64,000 nt of DNA from Prunus persica (GCF_000346465.2 NC_034015.1:14863507-14927506), one strand, 5' to 3'. Shown: positions 39,464-52,059, counted from the first letter of the stretch. The notes: a model not told the origin generated them from the sequence alone. Numbers and translations: made by a program.

Positions 39464-39748
39464 CTAGCCTCTTTACACACACTTCAGCACCTGCTAGAGG
39501 CTTTTTTAAAAAATAAAATAAAATTTATTTTTGAATTAAAAAATATAATGGGCAGCTGTGTTTCATAAAAATAAGATCTATTATCTGATTTTTCTTTTAA
39601 TTTTAATTTGTTTTAAATATGAAAAAGTGTGAATTTACCATATTATCCTTATTTAATTAATAATTTCAATTCTTAATGTTTGCATTAACTAAGACATTTT
39701 CTGGTATTTTGAATGTTTTACCATTCTCTACCTTTTGCTTTATATATA
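39464..39748 (-). mobile_element. Mini-Helitron, copy B
   Basis: In plus-strand order it starts CTAGCCTCTTTACACAC...GCTAGAGGC, the inverted 3' hairpin end. It runs through the shared AT-rich body (TTAATTAATAATTTCAATTC) and TTTGCTTTATATATA. Copy C follows immediately. Its TC-side terminus is truncated or displaced by copy C. Confidence 0.7.
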
Positions 39749-40194
39749 CTAGCCCCTTGGCTAGTATATTTTATTTTAGAATTAAGAAAAAATAATATGG
39801 GTAGTTATGTTTCATAAAAATATGACCTATTATTTGATTTGATTTTTAATTTAATTTTTTATATATGGAAACATGTGAATTCACCATATTATCCTCATTT
39901 AATTAATAATTTTAATTCTTAATGTTTGAATTAACCAAGGGCATTTTCTGGTATTTTGAATATTTCAGCATTTTCTACCTTTTGCTTTATATATATATAC
40001 AGTCCTGATCTCTTGGACTACAGGGGTCCAAGAGATTTATGGTCACTCACCGTTGGATGTAAATTCAACGGTTCACTCACTCTTGCACTCCTTTTAAAAA
40101 ACTTTTTTGAATTATTGGATTAATATCCAACGGTGGGTGACCACAATCTCTTGAACTCCTGTGGTCCAAGAGATCGGCACTGTATATATATAGA
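39749..40194 (-). mobile_element. Mini-Helitron, copy C, split by a MULE-type MITE
   Basis: Starts CTAGCCCC with a decayed hairpin, has the family body, and reaches TTTGCTTTATATATATATA at 39999. The family end TATATATAGA followed by host T is found only after the MITE (to 40194). Removing 40000-40182 and one 10-bp duplication restores a single Helitron end. Confidence 0.7.
40000..40182. mobile_element. 183-bp long-TIR MITE, Mutator-like, copy 1
   Basis: Starts CAGTCCTGATCTCTTGGACT and ends in GTCCAAGAGATCGGCACTG. The arms are inverted over about 60 bp, including a central GGTCACTCACCGTTGGAT against ATCCAACGGTGGGTGACC. It is flanked on both sides by the 10-bp TATATATATA. Because the site is simple sequence, this duplication alone is weak evidence; copy 2 at 57094 confirms the 10-bp duplication. 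Confidence 0.85.
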
Positions 40195-40754
40195 TGAAGT
40201 ATATATATATAACTATTTTTTGGTCTTTCAAAAGTTTGAGTGAACGACCTCAAAGGAATTCTAGAAAAATTTATATTTCTCCAAGTGTTGGCCACAACAA
40301 ATTGACTATTAATTCTAGTAAGTTTTTGTTCTACCAAATAAAGCTTATCATTGCCACATGAAGTTCAAAGTTGAAACCACTATCGAAGATACGTGAATTT
40401 TGCCATGAAACATCGAAATTCTTTGGGCTATTTTTCTAATTGGTAAAAAAAAGTTAAAAAAAATTATGGGTAAGGGTGAATTATGTCATACTCACTTTGC
40501 TACTGGTTGATCATTCACACCCCAAAAATCCTTTTTTAATTATTTACATTTATAATGAAAAATGATATTTATCTCTTCCTTTTCCCCTTAATTTTTCTTT
40601 TGTAATTATTTTGGTAATTTATGATTGACTTTCAGCAACATTAATAAATGCTTGGTAGCATATTGGACTTCAAAAACTGCAAAAAAGTTCACCAATAATG
40701 ACTTGGCAGTTGGCTTGGATATTATCAAAGCAATAGGCCACCACTTTCATATAA

Positions 40755-41700
40755 AAAAAAACAAAAAAAAAACCCTAGTGGCACTCTGGTCCCTTTTTTC
40801 CTTGCCAACAACCAACCACAAGAAAGCTAAGAGAAAGGGGGGAGGGGGGCAGCCACTACCCCTCCGCCCATCTTCCCCTTCCTCTCCTCATCTCCCAATC
40901 TTTTCCCTTCCTCTTATCCCATTTTCTCCTCCCATTCCCCTCCCTAGATAATCTAGATCTGTTTGTCGTTTGTTTTGTTTGATTATTTTTGCAATGTCTT
41001 AGGTGGCTGGTGTTGTCTTTGTCTCGACGATGACGACAATAGTGATGCTGGATTGTGTCTCTCAGGGGTCCTTTTATTGTTGTTTATGTGGTGACGCTTG
41101 ATTATGTCTCTCATCGGGAAAGTTGTGATACCTGGTAGCTGATGTTTTGTCTCTATTTCAACGACGGCAGTAGCAGCGACGCTTGTGGTAGTTGTTGGGA
41201 TGTGGTGCTCTTCTCTACTCTGCACCGACCAAAGAACTGTGCTTGGTCATAAGAGGTTTTCTTTGTCCAGTTATGAGTTGAAGTAGAGTGTTTCTCAGGG
41301 GTTATGTGTTCCTCCTACGTATTCTCTCCTAGTTTCTACTATGGTATGCATTGCAATTTGTGTCGGTGTCAAAGGACTATAATTTTGCTCATAAAAGGCT
41401 TCTTTTGATAGTTGAGATGTTCTGTTGTCCTCTCATGTGAGTCTACTATGTTGGTCTATAGTTATAGTTCTCGTCGGAGGTCTATGTGTTAGTTTTTGTT
41501 TTTGATTTGTTGTTTTATTGTAATGGTCCAAAATGACCAGAATCAGACTCTCTTGTTAGTACATGACATGTGTGGTATTCTTTTATCCCCTTGGGTTTGT
41601 CACATGAGGTTGTTCTAGGAAGGTTAACGAGGCTATTGTATCATATCGTTCTTTGTACGTCTTTGATTGAATGAATTCTATTTTTTTTTTTTAAAAAAAA
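40755..41700 (+). mobile_element. Probable 5'-truncated LINE-like retroposed segment
   Basis: A C/T-rich then GT-rich non-coding stretch ends in TTGATTGAATGAATTCTA followed by a T-run and A-run at 41680-41700. That is a common 3' terminus of plant LINE-type copies. Imperfect matches CCACCACTTTCA (before, ~40740) and CCATCGCTTTCA (after, ~41703) could be a target-site duplication. No reverse-transcriptase frame is present. Confidence 0.35.
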
Positions 41701-42296
41701 GACCATCGCTTTCAGTTGCATGTTATCTCATAATAATGAGTATTGTGTAATTTACAGAACTATAAAGACAGCACAAAAATACCTGTATAAATGTTATATT
41801 TAGTTATTTTATGCATATGTACATTTTGTTACACATAAAATAAATAATACATTGTGGTTTCTGAGCCATTATTTTATATCCCATCAGCACTGAGCAGGCT
41901 AAAGGCTTTGGATTCTTTGTGGTGTTGGAGAAGAAAGAGACCAAGTAAGGGGGGTAGACCTGGGAGGGGAAGGCCTATTATTACTCTATTTGTTTATGAT
42001 GGAAAGTTCTGATAGGCTACTAGGCCTTATAGGCTCTCCATTCCTAATCAACACAAAGAGGGGTTAGAAAAAGTTGTGATGATTGAAATTAGAGAGCCTG
42101 TCCTTTGACTTGTGCTCTCCCTCAATAAATAATATCCCCAGCAGTCACCAAAAGTCCTTCATTGAAACAAGAGGTAAAGGCAACAACTGCCACACAAAGT
42201 ATTCACCACAAGCCTATTTGAAAGGGTCTTCTTCTCTTCTCTTGGTCACTCTGCAGCAGGCAGAGATCAGAAGCAGAGAGAGAGAGAGACAGAGAT

Positions 42297-43762
42297 ATGG
42301 GAAGAGCTCCTTGTTGTGACAAGGCAAATGTGAAGAAAGGACCATGGTCACCTGAAGAAGATGCAAAGCTAAAAGAGTACATAGAAAAATATGGGACCGG
42401 AGGGAATTGGATTGCTCTTCCACAAAAAGCTGGTAAGATTTTCATTTTTCATTTTGCTTATTTTGAACATGTAATAATTTTGATCATATGTGTTTGTATG
42501 GTTTCTTTCCATCCTTTTCTGGTTTTGTCCCTATAGTCTACAGTTTGTTTGTGATAATTACTGAATGGCTTTTGGTTGTTTTCAACTGCAGGTCTTAGGA
42601 GATGTGGGAAGAGTTGCAGATTAAGATGGCTTAACTATCTGCGCCCCAACATCAAACATGGAGAATTTTCTGATGAAGAAGACAGGATCATCTGCAACCT
42701 CTTTACTAACATTGGAAGCAGGTACCTTATAATTTCTCACCTTTTTTTGTGTGTCAAATATCCCTTTTTTCCCCCTTCAGTTTTCTCTTTTTCCTTCATA
42801 TATTTCTGGGTCCAGTTCTTTACCATTTTCCCCACCTGGGTTTTCAATGTTTGTTCTCTCACATCATCTATAAAGAAAAAAGAGTGTTTGGGACAGAAGA
42901 ACAGTTACATGTACAAAGAAAATATACCATGTGAAGATACATTTTAATTTCTTCAGTTCATTGCTTGCATGCCAAGTTTAGATCTTTTATGATAATATGC
43001 AGACCAGTTTCTTGTGCTCAGTCACATTTCTTCTCATGGAACTTAACCACATCAATGTGCAGGTGGTCCATAATAGCAGCTCAGTTGCCAGGCAGGACTG
43101 ACAATGATATCAAGAACTACTGGAACACCAAGCTCAAGAAGAAACTCATGGGATTAAATATTCTTCCATCCCAGATAAAATCCCACTCAGGCACCTTCTC
43201 ATCTCTTCTTCATCTTCAAGCTTCATTATCATCATCTTCACCATCATCATACAGAGGCAGCAACAACAGCACTGCTTATTATGCACAAACCAGGTCTTTC
43301 TCTAGTGCTTTGGAGCCCATTTCATTTTCACCAAGTCTTCTGAGCAGAAGTTCAACTAATGCTGCTTCTGTTCTTCATCAAGTGCACCAAGAGAGGTTTG
43401 TGGGTAGGGCCATGCAGCATAATTACCAAGTCAAAGATAACATCTTGATGTTTGGGGGTGAAGCAAGTTGCAGCTCTTCTGATGGGAGTTGCAGCAACCA
43501 GATCAGCCAGTGTAGAGACAGAGAGTATGAATATAATTACAATTTCTTCAATGGTGGGGAAGGGCACCAGAAAATCATGCTACCAGATGGGCTTAATGGG
43601 TGGAGATCAGAGAAGCAGAATGGCAATGGGATTTGGGAAGATCAAGCCCCATTAGATTATGGCCTTGAAGAAATTAAGCAGTTAATTAGCAGTACCAGTA
43701 GTTGCAACAACTTTTTGTTTGATGAAAACAAGACAGAGGAAAAGGCCATGATGTACTACTGA
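42297..43762 (+). CDS. R2R3-MYB transcription factor, MYB36/RAX-like (subgroup 14)
   Basis: Three exons, 42297-42432, 42592-42721 and 43063-43762, give 966 nt and 321 aa. The two introns sit at the usual R2R3-MYB positions. The N terminus [20 protein letters not shown] leads into R2 (regular Trp spacing, [20 protein letters not shown]) and R3 ([20 protein letters not shown], then [20 protein letters not shown]). These are nearly identical to subgroup 14 members (MYB36, MYB37/38/84, MYB68, MYB87). The variable C-terminal part is Ser/Asn-rich and ends [15 protein letters not shown]...MMYY. It is a nuclear DNA-binding regulator; relatives control Casparian strip differentiation (MYB36) or axillary meristems (RAX). 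Which role applies cannot be told from sequence alone. A GA-repeat leader lies at 42277-42292. Confidence 0.93.
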
Positions 43763-46382
43763 TGCTGACTGTGAGTAAAATCAAAAAGATTTGAAGAAGT
43801 GGAGGAAGGGATGGGTTGAAGATATTCAGATTTGGACTGGGTTTTGGGTGGAGGGGTTAAAATGTTTCTGATAATGGGTGCACTTTCTTGACAGTACATG
43901 GTAAAAAAGTTTCCTTTGTGCATTTCTTTTTGGGAAATGATGTATGTATGTAAGTACAGTTTAACTGCACTACCATTAATCAGGCATGCCAAGAAAATCT
44001 GAGAAAAAAAAAACCCATCATCTTTTAAGACTGAAACCTGCAATCTTAATGGCCAAGTATCCTTTTTTTAGTCCTTTCTTTTCTTCTTCTTCATGGTCTT
44101 AAAAAATTCAACTTGAATCTGGTCCTTAGATCTTTTATGGATATTATCATCTCAGAGTTTTTCTGTTTTTGAGTTATTATTATTATTTTTTTTAAATGAC
44201 TTGATGTTAATCCCAATCTCAGTCTGAATAAATTATAGAAGCAACAATATTATAGAATTGAAGGCAGGCATATTATGCCAAAACAAACGTCTCATTGGCG
44301 TCATCAGTTACATCAGGGCCTTGTTTATGCACTGCCAATGGCACACGTAACATGATAATTTGTCATGGTTGATAAACTAGTGCTCACTATTTTATAGTTT
44401 TATCCAATATTTTAGCCAATAAAATTATAATTCCCATCTTCCATATATTTTTATATCTTATATGAAAAAGAAATCAACTTATTCTCTCTCCTCTATTTTA
44501 TCTCTCCTTGTCACCCCTTCCCTCTTTACTCATGCCAATCACCAGTCAATAACGCTATAACACGGATGATAACACTTATACATAACATAGCATTATTAAC
44601 TGAGAATAACAAAACACTGCTATTTTCGTTGCAACTAAATTTTTCTCCAGTCAAACCATTGCATTGCATGTGGCATGCATGGTCAGATATTTGGGCATGG
44701 GAGCAAATAGGAACACTATTTTGTCTTTAGAGGCCTGGGAACTAGCGCTGATTGTGGCATGGGTTTGAGGCTCAAACATAAATTATATTAACATAATTTA
44801 AAACTGGGATTTTTTAAATCAGAGCCTGCAGTTAAGCAGCATATAGCATGTAAGGTTGGCCGTCAATAATTGATTACACTCTTGATGGAGACTTAAGAGG
44901 TAGTGAGAGGAAAGATGCATGCTTGAATTTAAAACCATAAAAAAGAGAGCAAAAAAAGGGGAACACAACAGAGATTCTCAAGAGGAAAACTGAACCCATT
45001 TGAAATGCCAGGGAAGGTTGATGTGTTTTGCTGTTTTGTTTTCCACAAGAAAGACAGATAGCAAAGATTGAAGATAAATGCATTGCATTGACCTCTTCAA
45101 CATGTTTTGTCTGCTTTCTGCCAATAGATTAGACTAATGGGTTTTGCCAGCTATAGGCATTATATAAAATGGATATTAGAAAATTTATAAATTTGCTTTA
45201 AAGCAATGGGGAAAGGTTTCTTATTAGGAATGTCTTTTCTAGTGGAGTGAAAAAGGTAAAAGTTTGTGGCACCAACTGACCCATGAAGTTTCTAAGCAAC
45301 TTTTTGCCAAATTTTGCTGTGCAGAATGGACTTTTGGATGTTTCTAAGCAAATAGATATATGTGGCTTATGACCAGCCTGTTGTCCATAGGCAAATAGAT
45401 ATTGCAAATCTACTAATCATAATTCTCCTCCAATCAGTTCTTATCTTGAGCTTTGTTTGGCCAATTACTCAAGAATTTTTTTGTTTTTCTTTTTAATGAC
45501 TCAAGATTTTAGCTAATCACGCAGATTTTCGCGGTCTGATCTGAGCGATTATACGTATTGCTCGAGATACATATTCATCCCCAAAAAAGAAGAAAAAAAA
45601 AATCATAGACAATGTTGAAATTTTGAAGTACATAATAACTATGATTTATCTTCTATAACACATACAACCACACAATATTTTTTAAAAAAGGGAGCAAACA
45701 TCAATTAATATTTTCAATGAAAAAGTTCAAATTGAATCTCAATAAAAGGTGAGAAGATTAAGTGGGGTATGTTCTCTTTTGTTCCTTTCACCTTTTCCCA
45801 AACACACAGCTTTCAATACTTTCATTCCAAAAGAAAACCTTTCTGGAGATCAGAAGAAAAGTTGGAAGAATAAAATTACATTGACCTTCATGAGTAAAGT
45901 GCTAAAACGGTCGTTGATTCAGAGCAAGCCATGTCCTCTAAGTACAGGAATTAAAGATGAAGGCCCCCAGTGGCTCTCAGTTCTTAGAAAAAGCCAAATT
46001 GCCCTGGACCAAGAAATAATGATTTCAAATTTGGCTGCTTTTCAATTCTTCTTAGTGCAATGAACTTGGCAGCAGACATCCGGTCCAAAAACCAAATTAA
46101 TCCAAAGCTGAAAATTGGTCCCCCATCTGTATAGGGACTTCAACATTGCTAATTCCTCCTTACATTTCAGTCTCTAAAATTTACTGCTAAGCCTCCTGAT
46201 GGAAAGGTTGTCAAATTATTTGGACAAATGGAAGAGTAAACATCAAGTAATCAATAAGATAATGACACTTGGTGACACCGATAAGATACAATGATTGGGT
46301 ATTGTACATGGGGATATTACAGCAATTTTATGTACAACATGCACAAATAATGGTTAGGAAGGGGTGGTGTAATCTTGGCTTT
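43763..46382. other. 3'UTR and intergenic spacer, no gene recognised
   Basis: The MYB 3'UTR probably covers the first few hundred bases. The remainder is AT-rich with no conserved coding frame. A short match (CTGCTATTTTCGTTGCA type, near 44618) to 34870 hints at a shared decayed repeat. Confidence 0.55.
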
Positions 46383-49058
46383 TTACAAGAAATCCCATTG
46401 CCAATAAACTTTCTCTACAATTCCTCCACCACTCTTTACAGCAAGGTGAAGTGTTTCAGAAGCAGGAGGAACCCCCCAGAGTAATGGCACTGCAACCGTC
46501 ATTCTTAGCTTTTCATGCAACCCACCTTTCATCGCTTTCTCTGCAGCAACAACCTGAATTTGACAACATAAAAGGTATATTAATAAACAAAAGCTTATCC
46601 ATGACACCAGTCTTCAGAGTTCAGGCATGCATAAAAAATTCTCAGCTAACTACGAGATACATGTAAACTAGCCACGATATCAAACGTGCAAAATAACTGT
46701 CTATGAAGCAAGATACAGTGACCAGACCAGGAGGGGAGAAATGCGCCAACTGGAATGACCTCTTTCCTATGGTATGCAGAATGCTTGCTCCATCCCCACG
46801 TACTAAAGGCAACCATTTCACCTTTTTTGTTTTGTTTTTTGTCTGGAACCATTTAACCTGTTCAAACAACATCTACCCTAATTCTCTATGTCTTTCACTT
46901 GTTCCTTTTCTTTTGTTGTCCTCAATCCTTCTGTGTACTCATCTCTCTTTTTTCCTGTCCTGGCATTATTGAAGTGTTCCCATCTTTCCTCTCCTTGTCA
47001 AGCAGTAACTAGTTCAGTTCACGAGACTAGCTTTGTTAGTAGTTCAAGAAGTCCTTTTGCAGGTGGATCTTCCATAGTCACAAAGCTTGACTTTGAAGGA
47101 TTGACCCCCAGACGAGGAGTTTCTTGAGTGGTGACTATTGCAGTATTGATCTCCCTGACTTGAAACTCTTAGCATTCCATCTAACTTACAACCATCAAGG
47201 ACTGTTATCCTGTACTAATGGGAACTTTAGCTTTATTGGCAAGTTTCATCGCTCTCTTTTAGCCCTACCTCCACTCAGAAAGGCAACAGGAAAAGAGCAA
47301 GCTGGCTGGCCACAAAACTTGTATGGCTCCACCTCTGGAGACCCATCTCCAGTAAGGGACTGTATGTACTTGGGTTCCAAATATCTAAGCGATGAACTTT
47401 CCAAATCAGCAAATTTAGACATCTTTTACATAAACTAAATATCTTCCCAAGAAGACAATCTAAGGATTCAAATAAATCTGTTTACTACTCTGCTACAGCC
47501 AGCATGGACCCCTACCTGGCCCATTGCTGGACAATTGTCAACGGCCCATATGCATATGTTTGTAGCAATTTATTAGACAAGACAAGGCCTAATACAGTTT
47601 TGACTAACAAATTTAATTTACCGCCATTCCGATCAAAACCCTATTTCCACTACTTGAATTGAAAATTAATAATACTAAGCAATTAGTAGTAATGATGCAT
47701 GCAACAAATACATAGAGAATTGAGAATTCAATATAACCCTACAAGAAATAAATATATCCATTTGGCATGGGTTTCATTGCAGCTCTTAGACCATAAAACA
47801 TGAATAAGTTTTGGAGACTTAATTATCTTATCAATTGACTTTCTTATAGTAAAGCCATAAGGCTAGGAGGGAGACAGGGTATTGAGAACAAAAATGTTCC
47901 TTTGGTCCTCAACAACAATCAACAAAATGAAATAATTATGATGGGAAAAAATAGCTAAACAGTACATTTGTGACATGGAAATATGGCATACCTCACCACC
48001 ATGTTCCAGCACAGTGTCTTCCACAACATCGCTTAGCATCTCAATGGAACGGCAAAACCCAAAGATACATAGTTTCCTGCCCGTATCAAGACCCTAGAAT
48101 GACAAATTCTCACATACATAAGACAAAGCACAAAAGAGAAGCAAGAAAAACATATAAACGATCAAATTGCAGCTTAAACAATAGAAGTAACAGTGAAAAG
48201 GTTTGTTTACATTTGTTGCTGCAATATCAAAGAGAGCACCTAGACACAAACCCTGCTCTGTATCCATGTAATCACTCTCCTGAAATCGCTGAAATCTTTG
48301 ATTAGCCTTTGACCTCCCTTGCTTCTTCTGTCAAGTACACACATTCAACTAGATGATTTAACAAACAACTTTAGTACTCAACATGGAGTCTGAAGATTGA
48401 AAAATATTTAGGCCTAAAAAACGCCATACTTTCATACTAATTACTCATTGTAAGCAATATAATCATAGCCCATAAGGGTCAAATACAACATAAAAACAGG
48501 GGCAGATTACTACAGTAAGAAACTTTATGCTTTAGAGAAAACAATTAAGATCAACATACATTTGAAGAAGTGACACGTCTAGGGACCATGGAGCCTCCAA
48601 TCTGAACGAGCCCATCAGTAGTGAACAATGTGACTCTCTCCTCAGCAACCCATTCAATTTCTGTCAAACATGAAAACCCAAAAATATTAAAATGAAACCC
48701 AAAAGATCAAACAGTAAAACAGTGAAAGAACACATACAATGCTAAATGTTAAATTAATAACCCAATTGCTTGGAAATGATATTTTATTTTTTTAGATATG
48801 AACATGATGTAAAGAAGGGTACCTACCGGAGTCATTGGACCAAGGAAAGAAGCCGAAGATATCGTCGGGTAAGGAATTCGACGAATCGGAGGAGGATTTG
48901 GCGCGAAACCGGAGAAGGCGAGATGGGCAAGGATGGGACTTTGGGGATTTCGGAGGGAAAGCGGCGGAGAGAGAAGAGAAAGATGAGTCCTTGGCGCGAG
49001 AGAAGGAGGGAAAGGAAGAGAAAGGTGAGAAGCAAAGAGCAGCCGAGGTTTCAGCCAT
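46383..49058 (-). CDS. Chloroplast-targeted LOW PSII ACCUMULATION-like protein
   Basis: Five exons: 49058-48827, 48660-48560, 48327-48211, 48093-47992 and 46553-46383. They total 723 nt and 240 aa, all GT-AG. The start MAETSAALCFSPFSSFPSFS opens a Ser/Phe/Arg-rich plastid transit peptide; an in-frame ATG 33 codons upstream (49157) would add a hydrophobic stretch and is less likely. The mature part carries IEWVAEERVTLFTTDGLVQI, QRFQRFQESDYMDTEQGLCL, LCIFGFCRSIEMLSDVVEDT and VPLLWGVPPASETLHLAVKS, ending VEKVYWQWDFL. From memory this matches the family of Arabidopsis At4g28740, annotated LOW PSII ACCUMULATION-like. A role in photosystem II assembly is suggested only by that label. Intron 4 is 1438 bp, far longer than the other three. 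Confidence 0.78.
46554..47991 (-). other. Unusually long fourth intron of the LPA-like gene
   Basis: The intron spans 1438 bp. Its plus strand has two moderately long open frames (46888-47127 and 47124-47438) that abut by four bases and contain S/T-rich and mixed-composition peptides. I do not recognise either. They may be a decayed inserted fragment or chance. Confidence 0.4.
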
Positions 49059-50123
49059 TGAAAAGAGGAAATTGCAGAGAGAGAAACGGAGAAGAAAAGA
49101 AGGAAATGACATGAAAGAAGGAAAAAGGAAAGGGAAAGGAGGCGAGTTTGACGCCACATGTGGAGGATGGCCACGTGTAACAACCGAACGTTTAATTAGT
49201 TGCTAACTTGTTCACATGCCACATTGTTGGATAGGAAGGAAGCGTCAAAGTTCAAAACTCGATCTCATCGTCGTGTGCGACAGATGTTAGTATTTAAATT
49301 GTATAATTTATTAGGAGGGGATCGAACTCAAATATACAAGAATTAAAATATTATTTTGACCAACTAACCTAACTAACATATGCATATAAAATTTTGAAGT
49401 TCGATAAATATTTTAGTTAGATTCGCAAAAGCACATTAATATGTCACGTGTTTAATCTCTTTCCTATAATTTACAATTTTATACAAGCTAATATTACTGT
49501 ATTAGTGGCATAGATTCTGCAATAGGGATTGAAACCTTATTATTCTAATGTGGAAGGGTTGAGAATCTGAGATGAAGTTTGTTGGATCTATTCAATAACG
49601 ACGGGACGGGTTTGATTATGTCTTTTGTGCTTTGTTCTTATCAATTACAGTATCATTCATGTCTTTTCGTTAGTAAAGTGGCTTTCCTAATGTTTTCTAC
49701 AACATTGTGATGGGGTTATTATTTGGATTGATATGGTTGACTTGTTTATTAATCCTAAGCATGATTGTGCTTCGATGGGTCCTAAATTAACACAATTTTT
49801 TTAATACATGTATGACTTATTGTTGTCGAAATAATGAGACAACATATATGAATACAAGGAGACTATTTTCTCTAAAAAATTATATATACTCTCACATTAC
49901 AACCAAACCACGTTAAACAACTGTTATAGATTAAGGAGCCAAGCCATGCTATATCACAACTAACCCTCAAACTCCATGAATCATGGAGGAAGGAGAGGGG
50001 CAAGAAAACGTACAGATAGCAGCTGTAAGAAAGAAGCTCATAAGCTTATATTATTTCATCACAATATAACCTAACAGCCCAATCTAGTATCTTAGTAGGC
50101 CTAGCGACATCTCAGCCCACAGT
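49059..50123. other. Intergenic spacer between the LPA-like and CYP79 genes
   Basis: Promoter side of the LPA-like gene and 3' side of the CYP79 gene. No coding signal or repeat structure beyond AT richness. Confidence 0.55.
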
Positions 50124-51993
50124 TTATATTGGGTACACAGAGGCAGGCAAGCGAGGTTTGGCTTGTGCAAGCAAAGGGCTAGCCTTCTTCAAGTAAATCT
50201 GATCCTCAGTGAAGTCAATCTTGTCCACATCTGGTGGCAAGCTCCATGAAAACCCTTGCAGGAGCCTTGCAAGGAGCATCACAACAATGGTGGAGCCGAG
50301 CCCAACGCCCATGCAGCCTCTCCTTCCAGTAGAGAAGGAAACGAACCTCAGGTCATTCTCTTCCAGGTCAACTTGTTGGTTAACAGCTCTATTCAGATGG
50401 CGTTCTGGGTTGAATCTCAATGGCTGTTCCCACACTCTAGGGTTGCGCCCAAGCTCTAAGCGGCTTAAGATGACATTGCTGCCCTTTGGGATGAGGTAGC
50501 CTGCCACTTCAGCATCTGCGATGGACACGTGGGGGAGGTTGAATGGTCCAACTGGATGCAACCTCATAACTTCTTTTGCACATGCCCTTATGTAAGGGAG
50601 GTGAGGGACATGGGATTCTTGAACAAGAGTCTTTTTTCCCACTACCCTATCTAGTTCCTCTTCTGCCTTTTTTAGCATCTCAGGTTGGTTGAGCATTTCT
50701 GTTAGAGCCCACTCTGCTACATTGAATGGACTGTCCACTGTTGAGAGCTGCAGCTCCTGATCATCCACAAGATATTTATGATTAGTCGGGTTTTTTTTTT
50801 TTGGTACTAATTAATATTTATGTTTAACATCATCCAAAAATTCTTTTTAGATTCAGAATGAAGCATTTATTGGGTGTAGTGTTTAATATATCATCCACAT
50901 ATACTTATGCAATGATGAACATCTTTCATCTTGATTCAAAGTCTCACAACATAACATATAAGTATTTTATATGTTACTAAATTTACGATAAGATAAATAT
51001 ATAGTATAACAATAGATTGTTTACCGTGGTTTGCGCTTTGATCTCTTCATCTGATAATAAGGGTTGTCCATTTGCATCTTTGAGTGAGATGAAAACATCA
51101 AGCAGGTCATCAGGCTCATTCCTCTTGCCATCTCTCCATTCTTGTAACCTCTCATTCACAATAGGCTCTTGGTGCTTCTTGACAATGTTCATAGCCTTCC
51201 TTACCTTTTTCTCGTGCCCATCGATGTCAAAAATTCTAAGCCAAGGAAGATAATCAGATAAGCAGAATGCATAGGCATAAGTGAGCAAAGTAAGAAGCGC
51301 AGAGACATGTTCTTCTTCTTCAACACCAGGCCCTCCATCCTCCCTCCCTTTGCCAAAGTACGTTCTGTTGAAAATCATCTTTCTCATGATACTTCCTGAG
51401 TAAAACTGGGCTGCAATTCTCACATTCACCACTGCACCATTTTGATTGGCTGAGCATTGGTTATACAGAAACTTAACCAGGTTATCGGCTTCTTCGTTTC
51501 TCTTACCAAGTAGCCAATGAACCCTAGACGGGTTGAACGCGTCAGCAACCAAAACCCTTCTCATTTTCCTCCACTGGTCTCCCCAAGGCCCAACCACTGT
51601 GGTCAAGTACCCGCTACTTAAAGTTTTAGTGGCCATTGTGACGGGTCTCGATGCGAAAACTGCATCATTTTTCTTCAAAAATTCCCTGGCAATTTCTGGT
51701 GAAGTTACTGGGATGACATGAACATTTCCTAGGCGTATGCAGGCAATGTCAGTGTTGAGTTTTTTCATGAGGCTGTGGATCCATCTGTGTGCTGGTCTGT
51801 TCCTCCACATTTCGGGCAAACAACCCACAATTGGCCATGGGCTTGGCCCTGGAGGGAGAGGCACGACTGGGACGCTATTTTTGTTGTGGGTTTTGAGTAC
51901 GAATTTGACAAGAAACATAAAAATAATGAAAGCAAGGGAAAGAGCAATTGGAGACGTGACTTCAGAATCTAAGAACAAATAAGGCAACGACAT
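50124..51993 (-). CDS. Cytochrome P450 of the CYP79 family (amino acid to aldoxime)
   Basis: Two exons, 51993-51025 and 50756-50124, with one phase-0 intron at the position usual for CYP79 genes; 1602 nt and 533 aa. A membrane anchor lies at ~15-33 (IALSLAFIIFMFLVKFVL), then the hinge PLPPGPSPWPIVG. The I-helix reads STVDSPFNVAEWALTEM, in place of the usual P450 oxygen-binding motif, as expected for CYP79 (commonly TVDNPSNAVEWA). The ExxR motif is KEVMR (E385, R388), the PERF-like motif is NPERH, and the heme loop is SFSTGRRGCMG with the ligand Cys471. CYP79 enzymes at the ER convert an amino acid to its oxime, the first step to cyanogenic glucosides, glucosinolates or volatile oximes. In Prunus, CYP79 members start prunasin/amygdalin synthesis. 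Substrate cannot be read from sequence. All catalytic motifs are intact. Confidence 0.92.
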
Positions 51994-52049
51994 CTCAAAC
52001 CCTATTGATTAATGTGCTGCTGCTGAGCTTGTTATTGCAATGTTCTTGT

Positions 52050-52058
52050 TATATAAAG
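52050..52058 (-). promoter_or_regulatory. Probable TATA box of the CYP79 gene
   Basis: On the minus strand the sequence reads CACTTTATATAAC about 60 bp upstream of the CYP79 ATG, so the 5' leader would be short, about 30 nt. Confidence 0.5.
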
Positions 52059-52059
52059 T

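Larger units (their letters stand above)
33703..41880. other. Long AT-rich gene-free interval
   Basis: About 8 kb with no intact gene seen on either strand. It carries mini-Helitrons (35425-35704, 39464-40194), a nested 183-bp MULE-type MITE (40000-40182), two other long-TIR elements (37487-37697, 38504-38877) and a probable retroposed segment with a poly-T/A tail (40755-41700). The rest is low-complexity AT sequence with stop codons in all frames. Confidence 0.6.

Noticed and set aside
40625..40951. A 108-codon plus-strand frame ending in Pro/Ser-rich sequence
   Set aside because: The composition follows a CT-rich non-coding tract near a retroposed segment; no domain and no splice context.
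48749..49206. Overlapping Arg/Glu-rich plus-strand frames at the LPA-like first exon
   Set aside because: They are the antisense of the Ser/Phe-rich transit peptide and its leader.
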